From NCBI RefSeq assembly GCF_000972705.2, contig NZ_LATL02000037.1, forward strand, positions 1 to 13,657: a DNA stretch of 13,657 nucleotides, read 5' to 3'. This document shows, piece by piece, positions 1 through 6,450 of this stretch. A program made the position numbers and the translations under genes. The notes under the pieces were generated by a model. The model saw only the letters and a program-made list of their open reading frames with translations, was not told the origin of the DNA and ran no database searches. The stretch comes from Limnoraphis robusta CS-951 (lineage in GTDB: Bacteria; Cyanobacteriota; Cyanobacteriia; Cyanobacteriales; Microcoleaceae). Numbering within the stretch: position 1 is the stretch's first letter; each line of letters starts with the position of its first letter.

Positions 1-38
1 GATCAAGGGGGGATCTAAGGGGGGATCAAGGGGGGATC
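1..38. repeat. G-rich short tandem repeat at the left edge
   Basis: Three tandem units of ATC(A/T)AAGGGGGG-type sequence run from base 2 to base 35 (units of 11, 12 and 11 bases), followed by a fourth ATC. The array is cut by the window edge. Related C-rich sequence in the opposite orientation lies at 1556-1574, on the other side of the NB-ARC gene. Such G6/ATC strings are dispersed intergenic repeats in many cyanobacteria (recalled, not searched). No gene is visible between this array and the NB-ARC stop at 79. Confidence 0.7.
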
Positions 39-78
39 ATCAAAAGTTGCATGATTAGAAAGAAATGGTATTGGAAGC

Positions 79-1440
79 TTAAAGACTCAAGTTCTTGACG
101 TATTGTTTAATAACGGGTTGTAGGGTTAAAGCCGGAGATTTTGTCAGTAAATTCCGTTTACTCAGGGATTGTATCGCCTTCAAAAAATCTTCATCCGGTA
201 AAAGTTCAGGGGGTTTATGGTTGATTTCTGGGGGGTTTTCTTGCTGTGCTAACCACCGGAGCAGAATTTTTTCAGATTCACAGAGGCGTTGATAATGTTG
301 TTTTAGGATAGGTTCTAAATCTCCTAGATATAAAGTAGAATAGGAGAGGAATTGTTGAACACTACCATTAAATAAATCCAGGATAGCAGTCGCAATTATA
401 TTTAACCATAAAGGGTTGCCATTGTAAAGTTCTATCAGCCGTGACCATTGATTTTTGTCTTTGAGTTTTCTGGCGGTGAGGAGTTGGCTGGCTGATTTCC
501 CTAAGCCGGTAATTTGTAAAGTTTTGCAGTAGATATTTTCAGCTTCTAGAGTCGCAATTTCTAATGGTTTTTCCCAACTGAGGAGAAGTAGACAACTGTT
601 GTGGTTTAATTGTCCAATTTCGTTGAGTAGTTGACCATAGTTTTGATATTCTGGGCGGTAATGTCCGATAAATTCTCCTGGAGTTAAGGTTTCCTGGAAG
701 TCGTCAAGAATGATAAGACAACGGTGGTTTCTCAGATAGTCTAAGATGGAACTACGGGAGTTGAAGTAGTTGATCATCGAGGGGTTTTTCAGGGGTGAAG
801 GTGCTGCTAGAAATTCGATGATGTTGCTTTGTAGGGCGTTGAGGCTGGGAAATTTGCGATGACTACGCCATAAAATGCGAACAAAGTTGTCTTTTATTTG
901 TTCAACCAGTTGTCTAGCTAGGGCGGTTTTTCCGATACCGGATAATCCTGTGAGGATGACAATGCGGCTCTTTTCTTCTAATATCCACTGTTTGAGTATC
1001 GCCAGTGAGTCAGTGCAGTTGTAGAGGGGATGATCGTATTCTGGCGCTTGGCTGAGATCGTGGTGGGGTTCTGTGTTATTGGGGGTTGAGGGCGATCGGT
1101 TTTTGGGCTTTTTTGAGGGATTGTGTGGGTCGTCACAGACATTTATATTATTACCAATATGCACGGCGTCATTATAAAAAGAAAATACCCCATTTTCAAC
1201 AAGCGATCGCACATTCTTTTTTTTAACATCTTCTCCCAACAAATCCGACAGAAGTTTCCAGAATTCCGATGCGGATTTTTTCACATGATCGCCGCTACAG
1301 TGGTATTTCTCAGCGATCTCCTTATATGCTTTACCATCCCATGCCCCCTCCAAAATAGCCCGTTGCAGTGAGTCCAGATGCTTCCCCGTTCTAGCAAAAA
1401 TCAACTCATCCGTCCACCGCAAGGCTTCTTGAATTTCCAT
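79..1440 (-). CDS. Short NB-ARC (STAND) NTPase with N-terminal vMAP/HTH-like domain
   Basis: Predicted cytoplasmic signal-transduction ATPase of 453 residues. Residues 1-85 resemble the helical HTH-like N-terminal domain common in cyanobacterial vMAP/NB-ARC proteins, with the segment KEIAEKYHCSGDHVKKSASE as the likely helix-turn-helix. Residues 86-140 form a polar Pro/Asn/Ser linker. The NB-ARC module follows: Walker A GLSGIGKT at 165-172, Walker B LIILDD at 242-247, LLLLSWE at 284-290, GLGKS at 312-316, and GNPLWL at 341-346 in the place of the GLPL motif. A winged-helix-like segment ends at residue 453. There are no WD40 or TPR repeats after it, unlike the long family members, so the sensor part is either absent or another protein. 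The gene stands alone, divergent from the RTX gene. Roles in defence or regulated cell death are known for STAND proteins, but nothing here shows the target. Confidence 0.85.
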   Translation of the reverse strand: MEIQEALRWTDELIFARTGKHLDSLQRAILEGAWDGKAYKEIAEKYHCSGDHVKKSASEFWKLLSDLLGEDVKKKNVRSLVENGVFSFYNDAVHIGNNINVCDDPHNPSKKPKNRSPSTPNNTEPHHDLSQAPEYDHPLYNCTDSLAILKQWILEEKSRIVILTGLSGIGKTALARQLVEQIKDNFVRILWRSHRKFPSLNALQSNIIEFLAAPSPLKNPSMINYFNSRSSILDYLRNHRCLIILDDFQETLTPGEFIGHYRPEYQNYGQLLNEIGQLNHNSCLLLLSWEKPLEIATLEAENIYCKTLQITGLGKSASQLLTARKLKDKNQWSRLIELYNGNPLWLNIIATAILDLFNGSVQQFLSYSTLYLGDLEPILKQHYQRLCESEKILLRWLAQQENPPEINHKPPELLPDEDFLKAIQSLSKRNLLTKSPALTLQPVIKQYVKNLSL

Positions 1441-1814
1441 AGCTTTTAAATTCAGTTGTAGTTGGGTCTACTTTAACTGCCAATTATCCCACATTATCCC
1501 CCTTTTAACCACAAAATCCCACCTTTTCCCCTTTTTGTACTTTTAACCCCTTAATAAATCCCCCCTAAATCCCACTTTTATGGGCTTGCCAAACTGAGAA
1601 TAAGTTAAGAAAATAATAGACATGGGGAAATAAAATTACGCAGGAATTAATTAGGATTAAATTTTTTGAAGTTTACCTATAAATTAGAATGAAAACTTAC
1701 TCCGCTTCAGGCGAACGCGGGTCTGAGTTCAGTGAAGAAAAATAGTTAACACGCCATTATCTATCCAGTCTTTCGACTGTTGTAAATTCTTTAAACCCTC
1801 AAGGAAATACCATT
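1441..1814. other. Divergent intergenic region, AT-rich with C-runs
   Basis: This 374-bp gap separates the NB-ARC gene (minus) from the RTX gene (plus), so it must hold both promoters. The NB-ARC-proximal half is pyrimidine-rich, with repeated TCCC and CCCCTTTT runs and AAATCCCCCCTAAATCCCA at 1556-1574, which resembles the inverse of the G-rich array at 1-38. The RTX-proximal half is AT-rich. A possible -10 (TAGAAT, 1685-1690) has no well-spaced -35, so I do not call it. AAGGAA at 1801-1806 is the ribosome binding site of the RTX gene, eight bases before its ATG. I see no coding sequence. Confidence 0.6.
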
Positions 1815-3968
1815 ATGCTTTCTGACATTATCACCGAAAACGGGTTGGACTTGGGTATAGCTACCACTGGGAACGACTCTATTATCATGTCTCAGCTTCC
1901 CCCAGAGCAACTTGCCTATTTCAGCGCTTCACCTTTTCCAGATGCGATCGCACTTTTGGAGGGAGACGATAATGTACTCAACGACAATACTGGACGTATT
2001 TTCTACGGAAACCAAGGCAGTGACACCATTATTGGCGGGGGTGGAAATGATACCCTCTTTGGCGGTCAAGATAATGATTTCCTAGAAGCTACTGGTGGTA
2101 ATAATATTTTATTTGGTAATTTCGGAAATGATACTTTAATTGGAGGTCCGGGAAACGATAGTCTGTATGGCGGCGCGGGTAATGATGTGATTATTGGAGG
2201 TCTTGGAAATAGTATTATCTCTGGTGATAAAGGATTAGACACCTTAACTGGTGGCGGTGGTGCTAACCAGTTTATCCTACCATCATCGGGGGCTGACCAG
2301 GATGTGATTACTGATTTCCAACCCGGTATCGATAAGATGCGTCTCCCTAATGGGATTTCATTTAACAACTTGCAAATTTTGAGTGACGGGTCATCTGTAT
2401 CGACTCGAATTGAATGGAATGGCGAAACTTTAGTAATTCTCGAAAATGTATCGCCATCTTCTATTACCAATAATGACTTCATTGAAACCGGAGAAGTATC
2501 CGAACTACCCACAACCCAGCCGCCCATTGAGATTGAACCGCCAACTCCAATTCCCCTGCCAGATATTCCCAGTTTTTTGAATTTCCCGCTCCTAGCTACT
2601 TCACCAACCGTCAATACCCAGAGTAATGCGTTGTCGGCCGAGTTATCAAATAGCAGTCAAGCTTTACCAGATGTCAACGAAGTTTTAACTACCGGATTCA
2701 ATAATGCGATCGCACAACTTCAAGATATTTTAGTCGCTCCGGGTTTTGACAGCAAGATTGTGACGGCTTTCGGAGAATCAGCCGATGTAGAAGCCGCACG
2801 CTCTTTGATTCAACAGTTATCCAACGGTCAATCTCTGCCAACGTTTAAAATTATCTCAATCGATGAAATTGCCGGAAACTTGGGAGCATTTGATAAACTG
2901 ACGAACACCGTTTATATTTCCCAAGATTTTTTGAGTCAAAACGCCAATAGTCCAGAAAATATTGCCAACGTTCTTTTGGAAGAAATCGGTCATTCTATAG
3001 ATTCTCAGATTAATCCTGTAGATGCTCCCGGAGATGAAGGTGCAATTTTCTCTCAACTGGTGCGCGACAATCAGTTGAGCGATGAGGAACTTAAGATACT
3101 TAAACTAAAAAATGATCATTTAACAGTTAACATTGATGGGGTTGATGTTATTCTAGAATTAGCACATCGCGATCTTGTTGTACAATTTGATTCTCAAACA
3201 GATAATTCTGTTATGTACAATGGCTCTAATTCTGAATTAGCAACATGGAATACTGGTATTTCGCTATCTATGAATGACAAAGATCCAGTTCCCGGTGAGA
3301 TTATTCAGTTTGAGTTAACTATAGATACGAAAAATATTAAACCTTGGTGGGGAAGTCGATGGCCTTATACAGCATTTGGCTATGCTTCTGACTATGGGAA
3401 TAAGACCACTGAAGCTACTCCACTTCATTCTTGGTTTGGAGTCAGAAACGGTGACTGGGTAAATCCTCAAAATTGGACTCTAGAAGTCATGGATCGACTT
3501 GGCAGTTCGACGACTGTAGTTGATGGAGGAAATATTTCTGTGGGATTATCAGTAGGAACAGATAACTTAGAAGGTAACTTGGGAGGAGGAATTAATTTCA
3601 AATCTAACGAGCCGAACAAAAAACCTTTTGATATAATGAATTATGGAAGTTACGGCGAATGGGATTGGTTGGCTTTGAGAAATCTGTTGACACCCAATAA
3701 TGATCATGGCAAATTTTTTGAGACCAGTATTATTAAATTAAGAGGAGAAGTGAAAGCTGAATCAGTTTTTGTAAATGAAGATTGGCTACAAATATATTTC
3801 ACCACTGTGCCAATCTATAGTTTTACAGGAGGTAATCTTATTGAAGATCTTATTGAAGAAGATAATATAGAGTCTGATGAATATTATGATCGGCAAGCAA
3901 TGCAGGCTCATGTGTACGCACCTTTTCCAGACAGAGGTCCGGTCGCGGTCGTAGATATAAGTCTATAG
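1815..3968 (+). CDS. RTX calcium-binding protein with zincin-like (EEIGH) domain and novel C-terminal region
   Basis: A 717-residue, probably exported protein without a Sec signal peptide. Residues 65-154 carry about ten RTX nonapeptides of GGxGNDxLx type (for example GGGGNDTLF, GGPGNDSLY), which bind calcium as a parallel beta roll. Residues 155-225 look like the usual domain that follows RTX repeats (DVITDFQPGIDKMRL). A Pro-rich linker spans about 228-262. Residues 300-450 resemble a metallopeptidase-like domain: VLLEEIGHSID at 386-396 has Glu389 where HExxH has its first His, and PGDEGAIF at 405-412 could supply a further ligand. Residues 451-717 are aromatic-rich, and I do not recognise them. 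RTX proteins normally leave by type I secretion with the repeats near the C-terminus; here they are N-terminal. No transporter genes are adjacent. AAGGAA at 1801-1806 supports the start. Confidence 0.85.
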   Translation: MLSDIITENGLDLGIATTGNDSIIMSQLPPEQLAYFSASPFPDAIALLEGDDNVLNDNTGRIFYGNQGSDTIIGGGGNDTLFGGQDNDFLEATGGNNILFGNFGNDTLIGGPGNDSLYGGAGNDVIIGGLGNSIISGDKGLDTLTGGGGANQFILPSSGADQDVITDFQPGIDKMRLPNGISFNNLQILSDGSSVSTRIEWNGETLVILENVSPSSITNNDFIETGEVSELPTTQPPIEIEPPTPIPLPDIPSFLNFPLLATSPTVNTQSNALSAELSNSSQALPDVNEVLTTGFNNAIAQLQDILVAPGFDSKIVTAFGESADVEAARSLIQQLSNGQSLPTFKIISIDEIAGNLGAFDKLTNTVYISQDFLSQNANSPENIANVLLEEIGHSIDSQINPVDAPGDEGAIFSQLVRDNQLSDEELKILKLKNDHLTVNIDGVDVILELAHRDLVVQFDSQTDNSVMYNGSNSELATWNTGISLSMNDKDPVPGEIIQFELTIDTKNIKPWWGSRWPYTAFGYASDYGNKTTEATPLHSWFGVRNGDWVNPQNWTLEVMDRLGSSTTVVDGGNISVGLSVGTDNLEGNLGGGINFKSNEPNKKPFDIMNYGSYGEWDWLALRNLLTPNNDHGKFFETSIIKLRGEVKAESVFVNEDWLQIYFTTVPIYSFTGGNLIEDLIEEDNIESDEYYDRQAMQAHVYAPFPDRGPVAVVDISL

Positions 3969-3984
3969 CCAATCTCTCAATAGT

Positions 3985-4060
3985 TTAGTAGGTTGGGTTG
4001 AGGCAACGAAACCCAACACCACCATCTCTGATTAATATTGGGTTTCACTCGGCACTAACT
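3985..4060. repeat. GTAGGTTGGG palindromic interspersed repeat, copy 1
   Basis: Starts 16 bases after the RTX stop. The 32 bases at 3985-4016 are identical to 4172-4203 in copy 2. The inner arms CGAAACCCAA and TTGGGTTTCA are inverted and can pair. The outer right arm (GGCACTAACT) is decayed and no longer matches the left end GTAGGTTGGG. It may act as a transcription stop for the RTX gene, but it lacks a clear U-tract. Confidence 0.8.
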
Positions 4061-4076
4061 AAAAATTGGAATAAAA

Positions 4077-4175
4077 ATGAAAGCCATGATTTCTTTAAAA
4101 TCTTGTGGATTGGCTATAGCAACGGCTATTATTGCTATTGCTAGTTCAGTTCAAGCTCAAAGTTCAGGAGCTTAG
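4077..4175 (+). pseudogene. Signal-peptide stub truncated by a repeat
   Basis: A 32-codon reading frame with all the parts of a Sec signal peptide: start MKAMISLKS, a hydrophobic core of Ala/Ile/Leu (residues 11-22), and a signal peptidase I type site VQA before QSSGA. It ends at TAG 4173-4175, and these bases belong to the repeat copy that starts at 4172. The frame therefore looks like the 5' end of an exported-protein gene whose body was replaced when the repeat inserted or recombined. The mature protein cannot be identified. An alternative is a very small exported peptide, but a mature part of five residues makes this unlikely. Confidence 0.6.
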
Positions 4176-4255
4176 TAGGTTGGGTTGAGGCAACGAAACC
4201 CAAAACCACCATTTCTAACTCTTGTTGGGTTTCACTCCCGTTCAACCCAACCTAC
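4172..4255. repeat. GTAGGTTGGG palindromic interspersed repeat, copy 2 (MITE-like)
   Basis: Bounded by perfect 14-bp inverted ends, GTAGGTTGGGTTGA at 4175-4188 and TCAACCCAACCTAC at 4242-4255. Inner inverted arms are GAAACCCAA and TTGGGTTTC. The whole 84-base unit could fold into one interrupted hairpin. This is the complete copy; copy 1 at 3985 has lost its right end. The size and terminal inverted repeats suit a non-autonomous, MITE-like or REP-like cyanobacterial repeat. Confidence 0.8.
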
Positions 4256-4323
4256 AAAGTTGAGAGCGATCGCTGTTTTGAAATTCCCCCTCAAACTCAA
4301 TGCGATCGCGTTACTTCCATCCG

Positions 4324-4363
4324 ATCGCCTGAGACTTTGAAACCCAGTTTCTCTGAGAGTTTC
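4324..4363. repeat. AGAAACC-type palindromic repeat, copy A
   Basis: Forty bases starting ATCGCCTGAGACT match 5343-5382 at 37 of 40 positions. The unit contains imperfect inverted arms around GAAACCCAGTTTC and CTGAGAGTTTC. It lies just upstream of the PIN fragment, between two HIP1 sites (4265 and 4302 on one side, 4413 on the other), and is the left boundary of the toxin-antitoxin island. Confidence 0.75.
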
Positions 4364-4385
4364 AATCGTCCTAACCTAGATATTA

Positions 4386-4481
4386 ATTGAAGTCTTTTTA
4401 GATACATCCTTTGCGATCGCCCTATCTTCTATTACAGACCAACATCATATTATAGCCCTTGCATTAGCGACTCAACTATGA
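4386..4481 (+). pseudogene. N-terminal fragment of a PIN-domain toxin gene
   Basis: The frame reads I-E-V-F-L-D-T-S-F-A-I-A-L and goes on through TDQHH and ALALATQL to a TGA at 4479-4481, 31 residues in all. Beta-strand 1 with LDT(S/A) plus the following helix with D/YH residues is the typical start of a PIN/VapC nuclease, and the Asp of LDT is the first metal ligand. The frame has no ATG; an ATT stands where the start would be. It ends before the second acidic ligand. The remaining roughly 100 residues are missing: after the stop the sequence runs directly into the promoter region of the next antitoxin gene. I read it as debris of an older VapC-like gene. Domain identity rests on motif recognition alone. 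Confidence 0.65.
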
Positions 4482-4497
4482 GTTGGCGTAAATCAGG

Positions 4498-4503
4498 TAT
4501 AAT
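4498..4503 (+). promoter_or_regulatory. Consensus -10 box (TATAAT) of the antitoxin-toxin pair
   Basis: A perfect TATAAT lies 34 bases before the ATG at 4532 and about 19 bases before the GGAGGG Shine-Dalgarno. No good -35 is found 16-18 bases upstream, so an activator or a weak -35 is possible. Its position argues against translation from the upstream in-frame ATG at 4478. Confidence 0.5.
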
Positions 4504-4531
4504 TGACATTAATCAGAAATCGGAGGGATTC

Positions 4532-4798
4532 ATGCTGAATATAGAACTAGATCAAGAAACGGAAGCGTGTTTAGTGGAAATTTTGGCAAGGGAAAAAACG
4601 ACCAGCGATGAATTGATTAAACGCTTGGTTAAAGAACGCTGGTTGAGTTTACAACCACGCAAAACTATTGTCGAAAGACGTGGGGGACATCCCGAACATC
4701 TGTTAGAAGATGCGCCACCTGGTTTATCAGAACGGGTCAATCGAAAAAAGGCGATCGCTGATTATTTGGAGAAAAAGCATTCTCAACATCATTCGTAA
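4532..4798 (+). CDS. Antitoxin of a PIN toxin-antitoxin pair
   Basis: An 88-residue small, charged protein that should bind and neutralise the PIN toxin encoded directly behind it and probably represses its own operon. The N-terminal part (MLNIELDQETEACLVEILAR plus the next helix) has a strand-helix-helix pattern like ribbon-helix-helix antitoxins. The C-terminal half (ERRGGHPEHLLEDAPPG and RKKAIADYLEKKH) resembles the toxin-binding tail of a common cyanobacterial antitoxin family. I chose ATG 4532 because GGAGGG at 4522-4527 lies four bases before it. An in-frame ATG at 4478 would add 18 residues, but it lies upstream of the TATAAT box. The stop overlaps the toxin start (TAATG), which implies translational coupling. 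Confidence 0.82.
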   Translation: MLNIELDQETEACLVEILAREKTTSDELIKRLVKERWLSLQPRKTIVERRGGHPEHLLEDAPPGLSERVNRKKAIADYLEKKHSQHHS

Positions 4799-5226
4799 TG
4801 ACTTATTATCCGGTAATTATTGTAGATAGTGGAATTTTAGTGGCTTACTACAGTGTCAAAGATCGCTATCATCAACAGGTACGAGTCTTCTTTGAAAGAT
4901 GTACAAGTAATCTAGTCACTACTGTTAGTTGTGCTACTGAGGTTATGTGGCTACTTAGTCAAGATTGGCGTACACAAAATGAGTTTCTTCGTGATCTTGC
5001 TACAGAACTTTATGAATGTATCCAATTGATTCCTGAAGATTTTTCGCGGATTGCTCAACTGAATCAGCAGTATGCAGATTTGCCCGGAGATTTTGCTGAT
5101 TTATCTCTAATTACTATTTCTGAACGGCTGAATATTCCGGCTATTGCTACTTTGGATAGTGATTTTGATATTTATAAACGTTATCGAAAGCAATCTTTTG
5201 AACGGGCATTTATACCTGAGAACTGA
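4798..5226 (+). CDS. PIN-domain ribonuclease toxin (VapC-like)
   Basis: A 142-residue PIN-domain protein, the usual family length, predicted to be a Mg2+-dependent endoribonuclease held inactive by the preceding antitoxin. Conserved acidic residues are visible in order: Asp10 in VDSGILV, Glu48 in CATEVMW, Asp98/Asp101 in PGDFADLSL, and Asp120/Asp122 in ATLDSDF. These supply the metal-binding site. The start codon overlaps the antitoxin stop by one base (TAATG). The gene ends with FERAFIPEN, a normal PIN tail. In the same frame after the TGA, 28 further codons run to a TAA at 5311-5313 (HIANAQIKGKLAEISLDFGY and more); I do not recognise that stretch. All catalytic positions are intact, so the pair should be functional. 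The RNA target is unknown. Confidence 0.88.
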   Translation: MTYYPVIIVDSGILVAYYSVKDRYHQQVRVFFERCTSNLVTTVSCATEVMWLLSQDWRTQNEFLRDLATELYECIQLIPEDFSRIAQLNQQYADLPGDFADLSLITISERLNIPAIATLDSDFDIYKRYRKQSFERAFIPEN

Positions 5227-5315
5227 AGCTATTTGCACATCGCTAATGCCCAAATTAAAGGAAAACTAGCAGAAATTAGTCTTGATTTTGGCTATGTGTT
5301 GCCTGTTATCTAAGA

Positions 5316-5339
5316 GCGATCGCGAAGCGTTGCGGATGC
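5316..5339. repeat. HIP1-containing GCGATCGCGAAGCG motif
   Basis: The HIP1 octamer at 5316-5323 is extended by GAAGCGTTGCGGATGC, a string I know as a recurrent intergenic extension of HIP1 in cyanobacteria. It sits four bases before repeat copy B and has no gene assignment. Confidence 0.5.
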
Positions 5340-5342
5340 TAT

Positions 5343-5382
5343 ATCGCCTGAGACTCAGAAACCTAGTTTCTCTGAGAGTTTC
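5343..5382. repeat. AGAAACC-type palindromic repeat, copy B
   Basis: Matches copy A (4324-4363) at 37 of 40 bases in the same orientation, 1019 bases apart. The two direct copies enclose the PIN fragment and the complete antitoxin-toxin pair. Imperfect inverted arms (AGAAACCTAGTTTCT) allow a hairpin that may separate the convergent transcripts of the two PIN genes. Confidence 0.75.
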
Positions 5383-5434
5383 TAGATCCTCACTAAGATT
5401 GAAATAGAAACCCCTCGGCAAAGTCTTTTTGCTT

Positions 5435-5848
5435 TTATCCTGGGATAACTTCAAAAGCATCTTGATCATATAATCGATAAATATAAAAATCACTGTCTAA
5501 TCTAAAGATCCGCTTCATTTTTTGACTTTCCGCCACAGCCACCAGAGAAGCATCTGCTAAATCCATAGGCAGATCTTGATATTTTTCCATCAAAACTTTC
5601 ATCCGTTGACATTCTGCTTCATTAATGGCGTGAAGATACAAGGCTTTTCTATTGATAAACTCCCATAGGATAGCCTGTGCTGACCAACCTCGCAATTCTG
5701 ATAAAAAATACATAGCCTCAGTAAAACAAGGCCATGTTGTTAAGAGAGAACCTGTTAGTGTTTTGTAAGTTTGAACACATTTAACATGGGCTTCTCCCTG
5801 ACCTCTATCAATCAGAGCAATGAGAGGCCCAGTGTCAACTAAAATCAT
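5435..5848 (-). CDS. PIN-domain ribonuclease toxin (VapC-like), second copy
   Basis: A 137-residue PIN-domain protein. The metal-binding acids are all present: Asp5 in LVDTGPLIA, Glu44 in CFTEAMY, Asp96 and Asp99 in PMDLADASL, and Asp118/Asp120 in FRLDSDF. It resembles the plus-strand PIN protein at 4798 in layout but is clearly diverged, so this is not a recent duplication. Its ATG overlaps the stop of the upstream antitoxin frame by ATGA, the classic coupled arrangement. That antitoxin frame is interrupted at codon 3, so either the toxin is expressed poorly for lack of coupled translation or it is no longer controlled by its own partner. It is convergent with the first PIN pair. Confidence 0.87.
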   Translation of the reverse strand: MILVDTGPLIALIDRGQGEAHVKCVQTYKTLTGSLLTTWPCFTEAMYFLSELRGWSAQAILWEFINRKALYLHAINEAECQRMKVLMEKYQDLPMDLADASLVAVAESQKMKRIFRLDSDFYIYRLYDQDAFEVIPG

Positions 5849-6108
5849 GGTCGTCGCAGTCCTTGTTTAGATAATTTGGTGGCAATCTGTTCGCCAAAAT
5901 CAGTTGACTGAAACTGATGATGAGGTTCAACTTGACTATCAATTGCACCAATTAAATCTGCGATTTTTTCTGATAAAAGTTCTGCTTCGGGCTGGCACTG
6001 ATCAAGTTGAGATAAAATCCAGTTTTCCGGGGTTAAACCTTGTTTTTCGGCAACTTCTAAGAGAGCTTGGTAAGTTTTTTCAGATAGGATGATGGTATGT
6101 TATGACAT
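5845..6108 (-). pseudogene. Antitoxin of second PIN pair, stop at codon 3
   Basis: Reading from ATG 6108-6106 gives Met-Ser-stop; the TAA (plus-strand TTA at 6100-6102) is then followed by 84 open codons. These begin HTIILSEKTYQALLEVAEKQ, continue with GLTPENWILSQL, and end in KLSKQGLRRP. A strand-helix-helix start and a short acidic tail are typical of small antitoxins, and the frame ends in an ATGA overlap with the PIN gene. I find no in-frame ATG, GTG or TTG after the stop. A single change of CAA (Gln) to TAA would explain it. Either the antitoxin is dead or it starts at a rare codon such as ATC. The family is unnamed here. Confidence 0.7.
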
Positions 6109-6293
6109 GATTTTACTCAGTGAGCTTGATACTATTTTAACCCCAATCAATGTTAATGTCAGTTATTTATAATAAATCATATTACGGCGATCGCGCAAAT
6201 TCTCCAATGGTTGTAGCATAGATGTATAAATCGGGTTTTGTGCGGGAAATTTTGTATTTTCATCAAGATTTCCCTAGAAACCCGCTTTGAAAT

Positions 6294-6326
6294 AAAAACC
6301 CGGTTTCTTTGAGAAACCGGGTTTTT
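6294..6326. repeat. Perfect 15-bp palindrome of the AACCCGGTTTCT family (terminator-like)
   Basis: Arms AAAAACCCGGTTTCT (6294-6308) and AGAAACCGGGTTTTT (6312-6326) pair perfectly around the loop TTG. The right arm ends in five T's, and on the minus strand the same is true, so it could act as a bidirectional terminator. It is also the cleanest member of the repeat family seen at 4324 and 5343. It lies 125 bases before the methyltransferase start. Confidence 0.8.
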
Positions 6327-6400
6327 GAGTGTTTCTCAGAGGAACCGAATTTTTGAGTAGTTTTTGAGTGTTTCGCAGAAGTTACCAAACTTTTGAGTAA
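6322..6400. repeat. Degenerate tandem copies of a TTTTTGAGTGTTTC unit
   Basis: TTTTTGAGTGTTTCTCAGA at 6322-6340 recurs as TTTTTGAGTAG, TTTTTGAGTGTTTCGCAGA and CTTTTGAGTAA before about 6400. These look like successive decayed halves of the hairpin repeat at 6294. Confidence 0.6.
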
Positions 6401-6450
6401 TCAGATAATATTATTATGGAAATACATGAGTTTATCTTTGATTTTTTGAA

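Larger units (their letters stand above)
6109..6450. other. Intergenic region with HIP1 site and palindromes
   Basis: These 342 bp separate the minus-strand antitoxin frame from the plus-strand methyltransferase, so promoters for both should lie here. It contains a HIP1 site (GCGATCGC at 6187-6194), a partial repeat AGAAACCCGC near 6276-6285, the perfect hairpin at 6294-6326 and its degenerate follow-on copies to about 6400. I see no coding frame and no convincing -35/-10 pair. Confidence 0.6.

Noticed and set aside
1123..1371. An 82-codon plus-strand open frame
   Set aside because: It is antisense to the N-terminal part of the NB-ARC gene, whose domain motifs are clear.
1666..1690. TTGAAG and TAGAAT as a promoter of the RTX gene
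   Set aside because: The spacing is 13 bases, too short for a normal -35/-10 pair.
2066..2614. A 182-codon open frame on the minus strand opposite the RTX repeats
   Set aside because: It is the mirror of the glycine/aspartate repeats and reads as Pro/Ser-rich low complexity sequence; there is no ribosome site and the plus strand is clearly coding.
3985..4255. Possible two-repeat CRISPR
   Set aside because: Only two copies occur, they are internally palindromic over about 80 bases, and the sequence between them is a signal-peptide frame rather than a spacer.
5227..5313. Twenty-eight codons in frame after the first PIN stop (HIANAQIKGKLAEISLDFGY and more)
   Set aside because: It looks more protein-like than random sequence and could be a remnant or a read-through tail, but the PIN protein is complete without it and I cannot assign a family, so I do not list it as a gene.
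5904..6092. A 62-codon plus-strand open frame
   Set aside because: It lies opposite the decayed antitoxin frame, which has the ATGA overlap and antitoxin-like sequence; the plus frame resembles nothing.
6322..6400. Possible CRISPR-like array
   Set aside because: The repeated units are short, degenerate, adjacent without unique spacers, and derived from the neighbouring palindrome.
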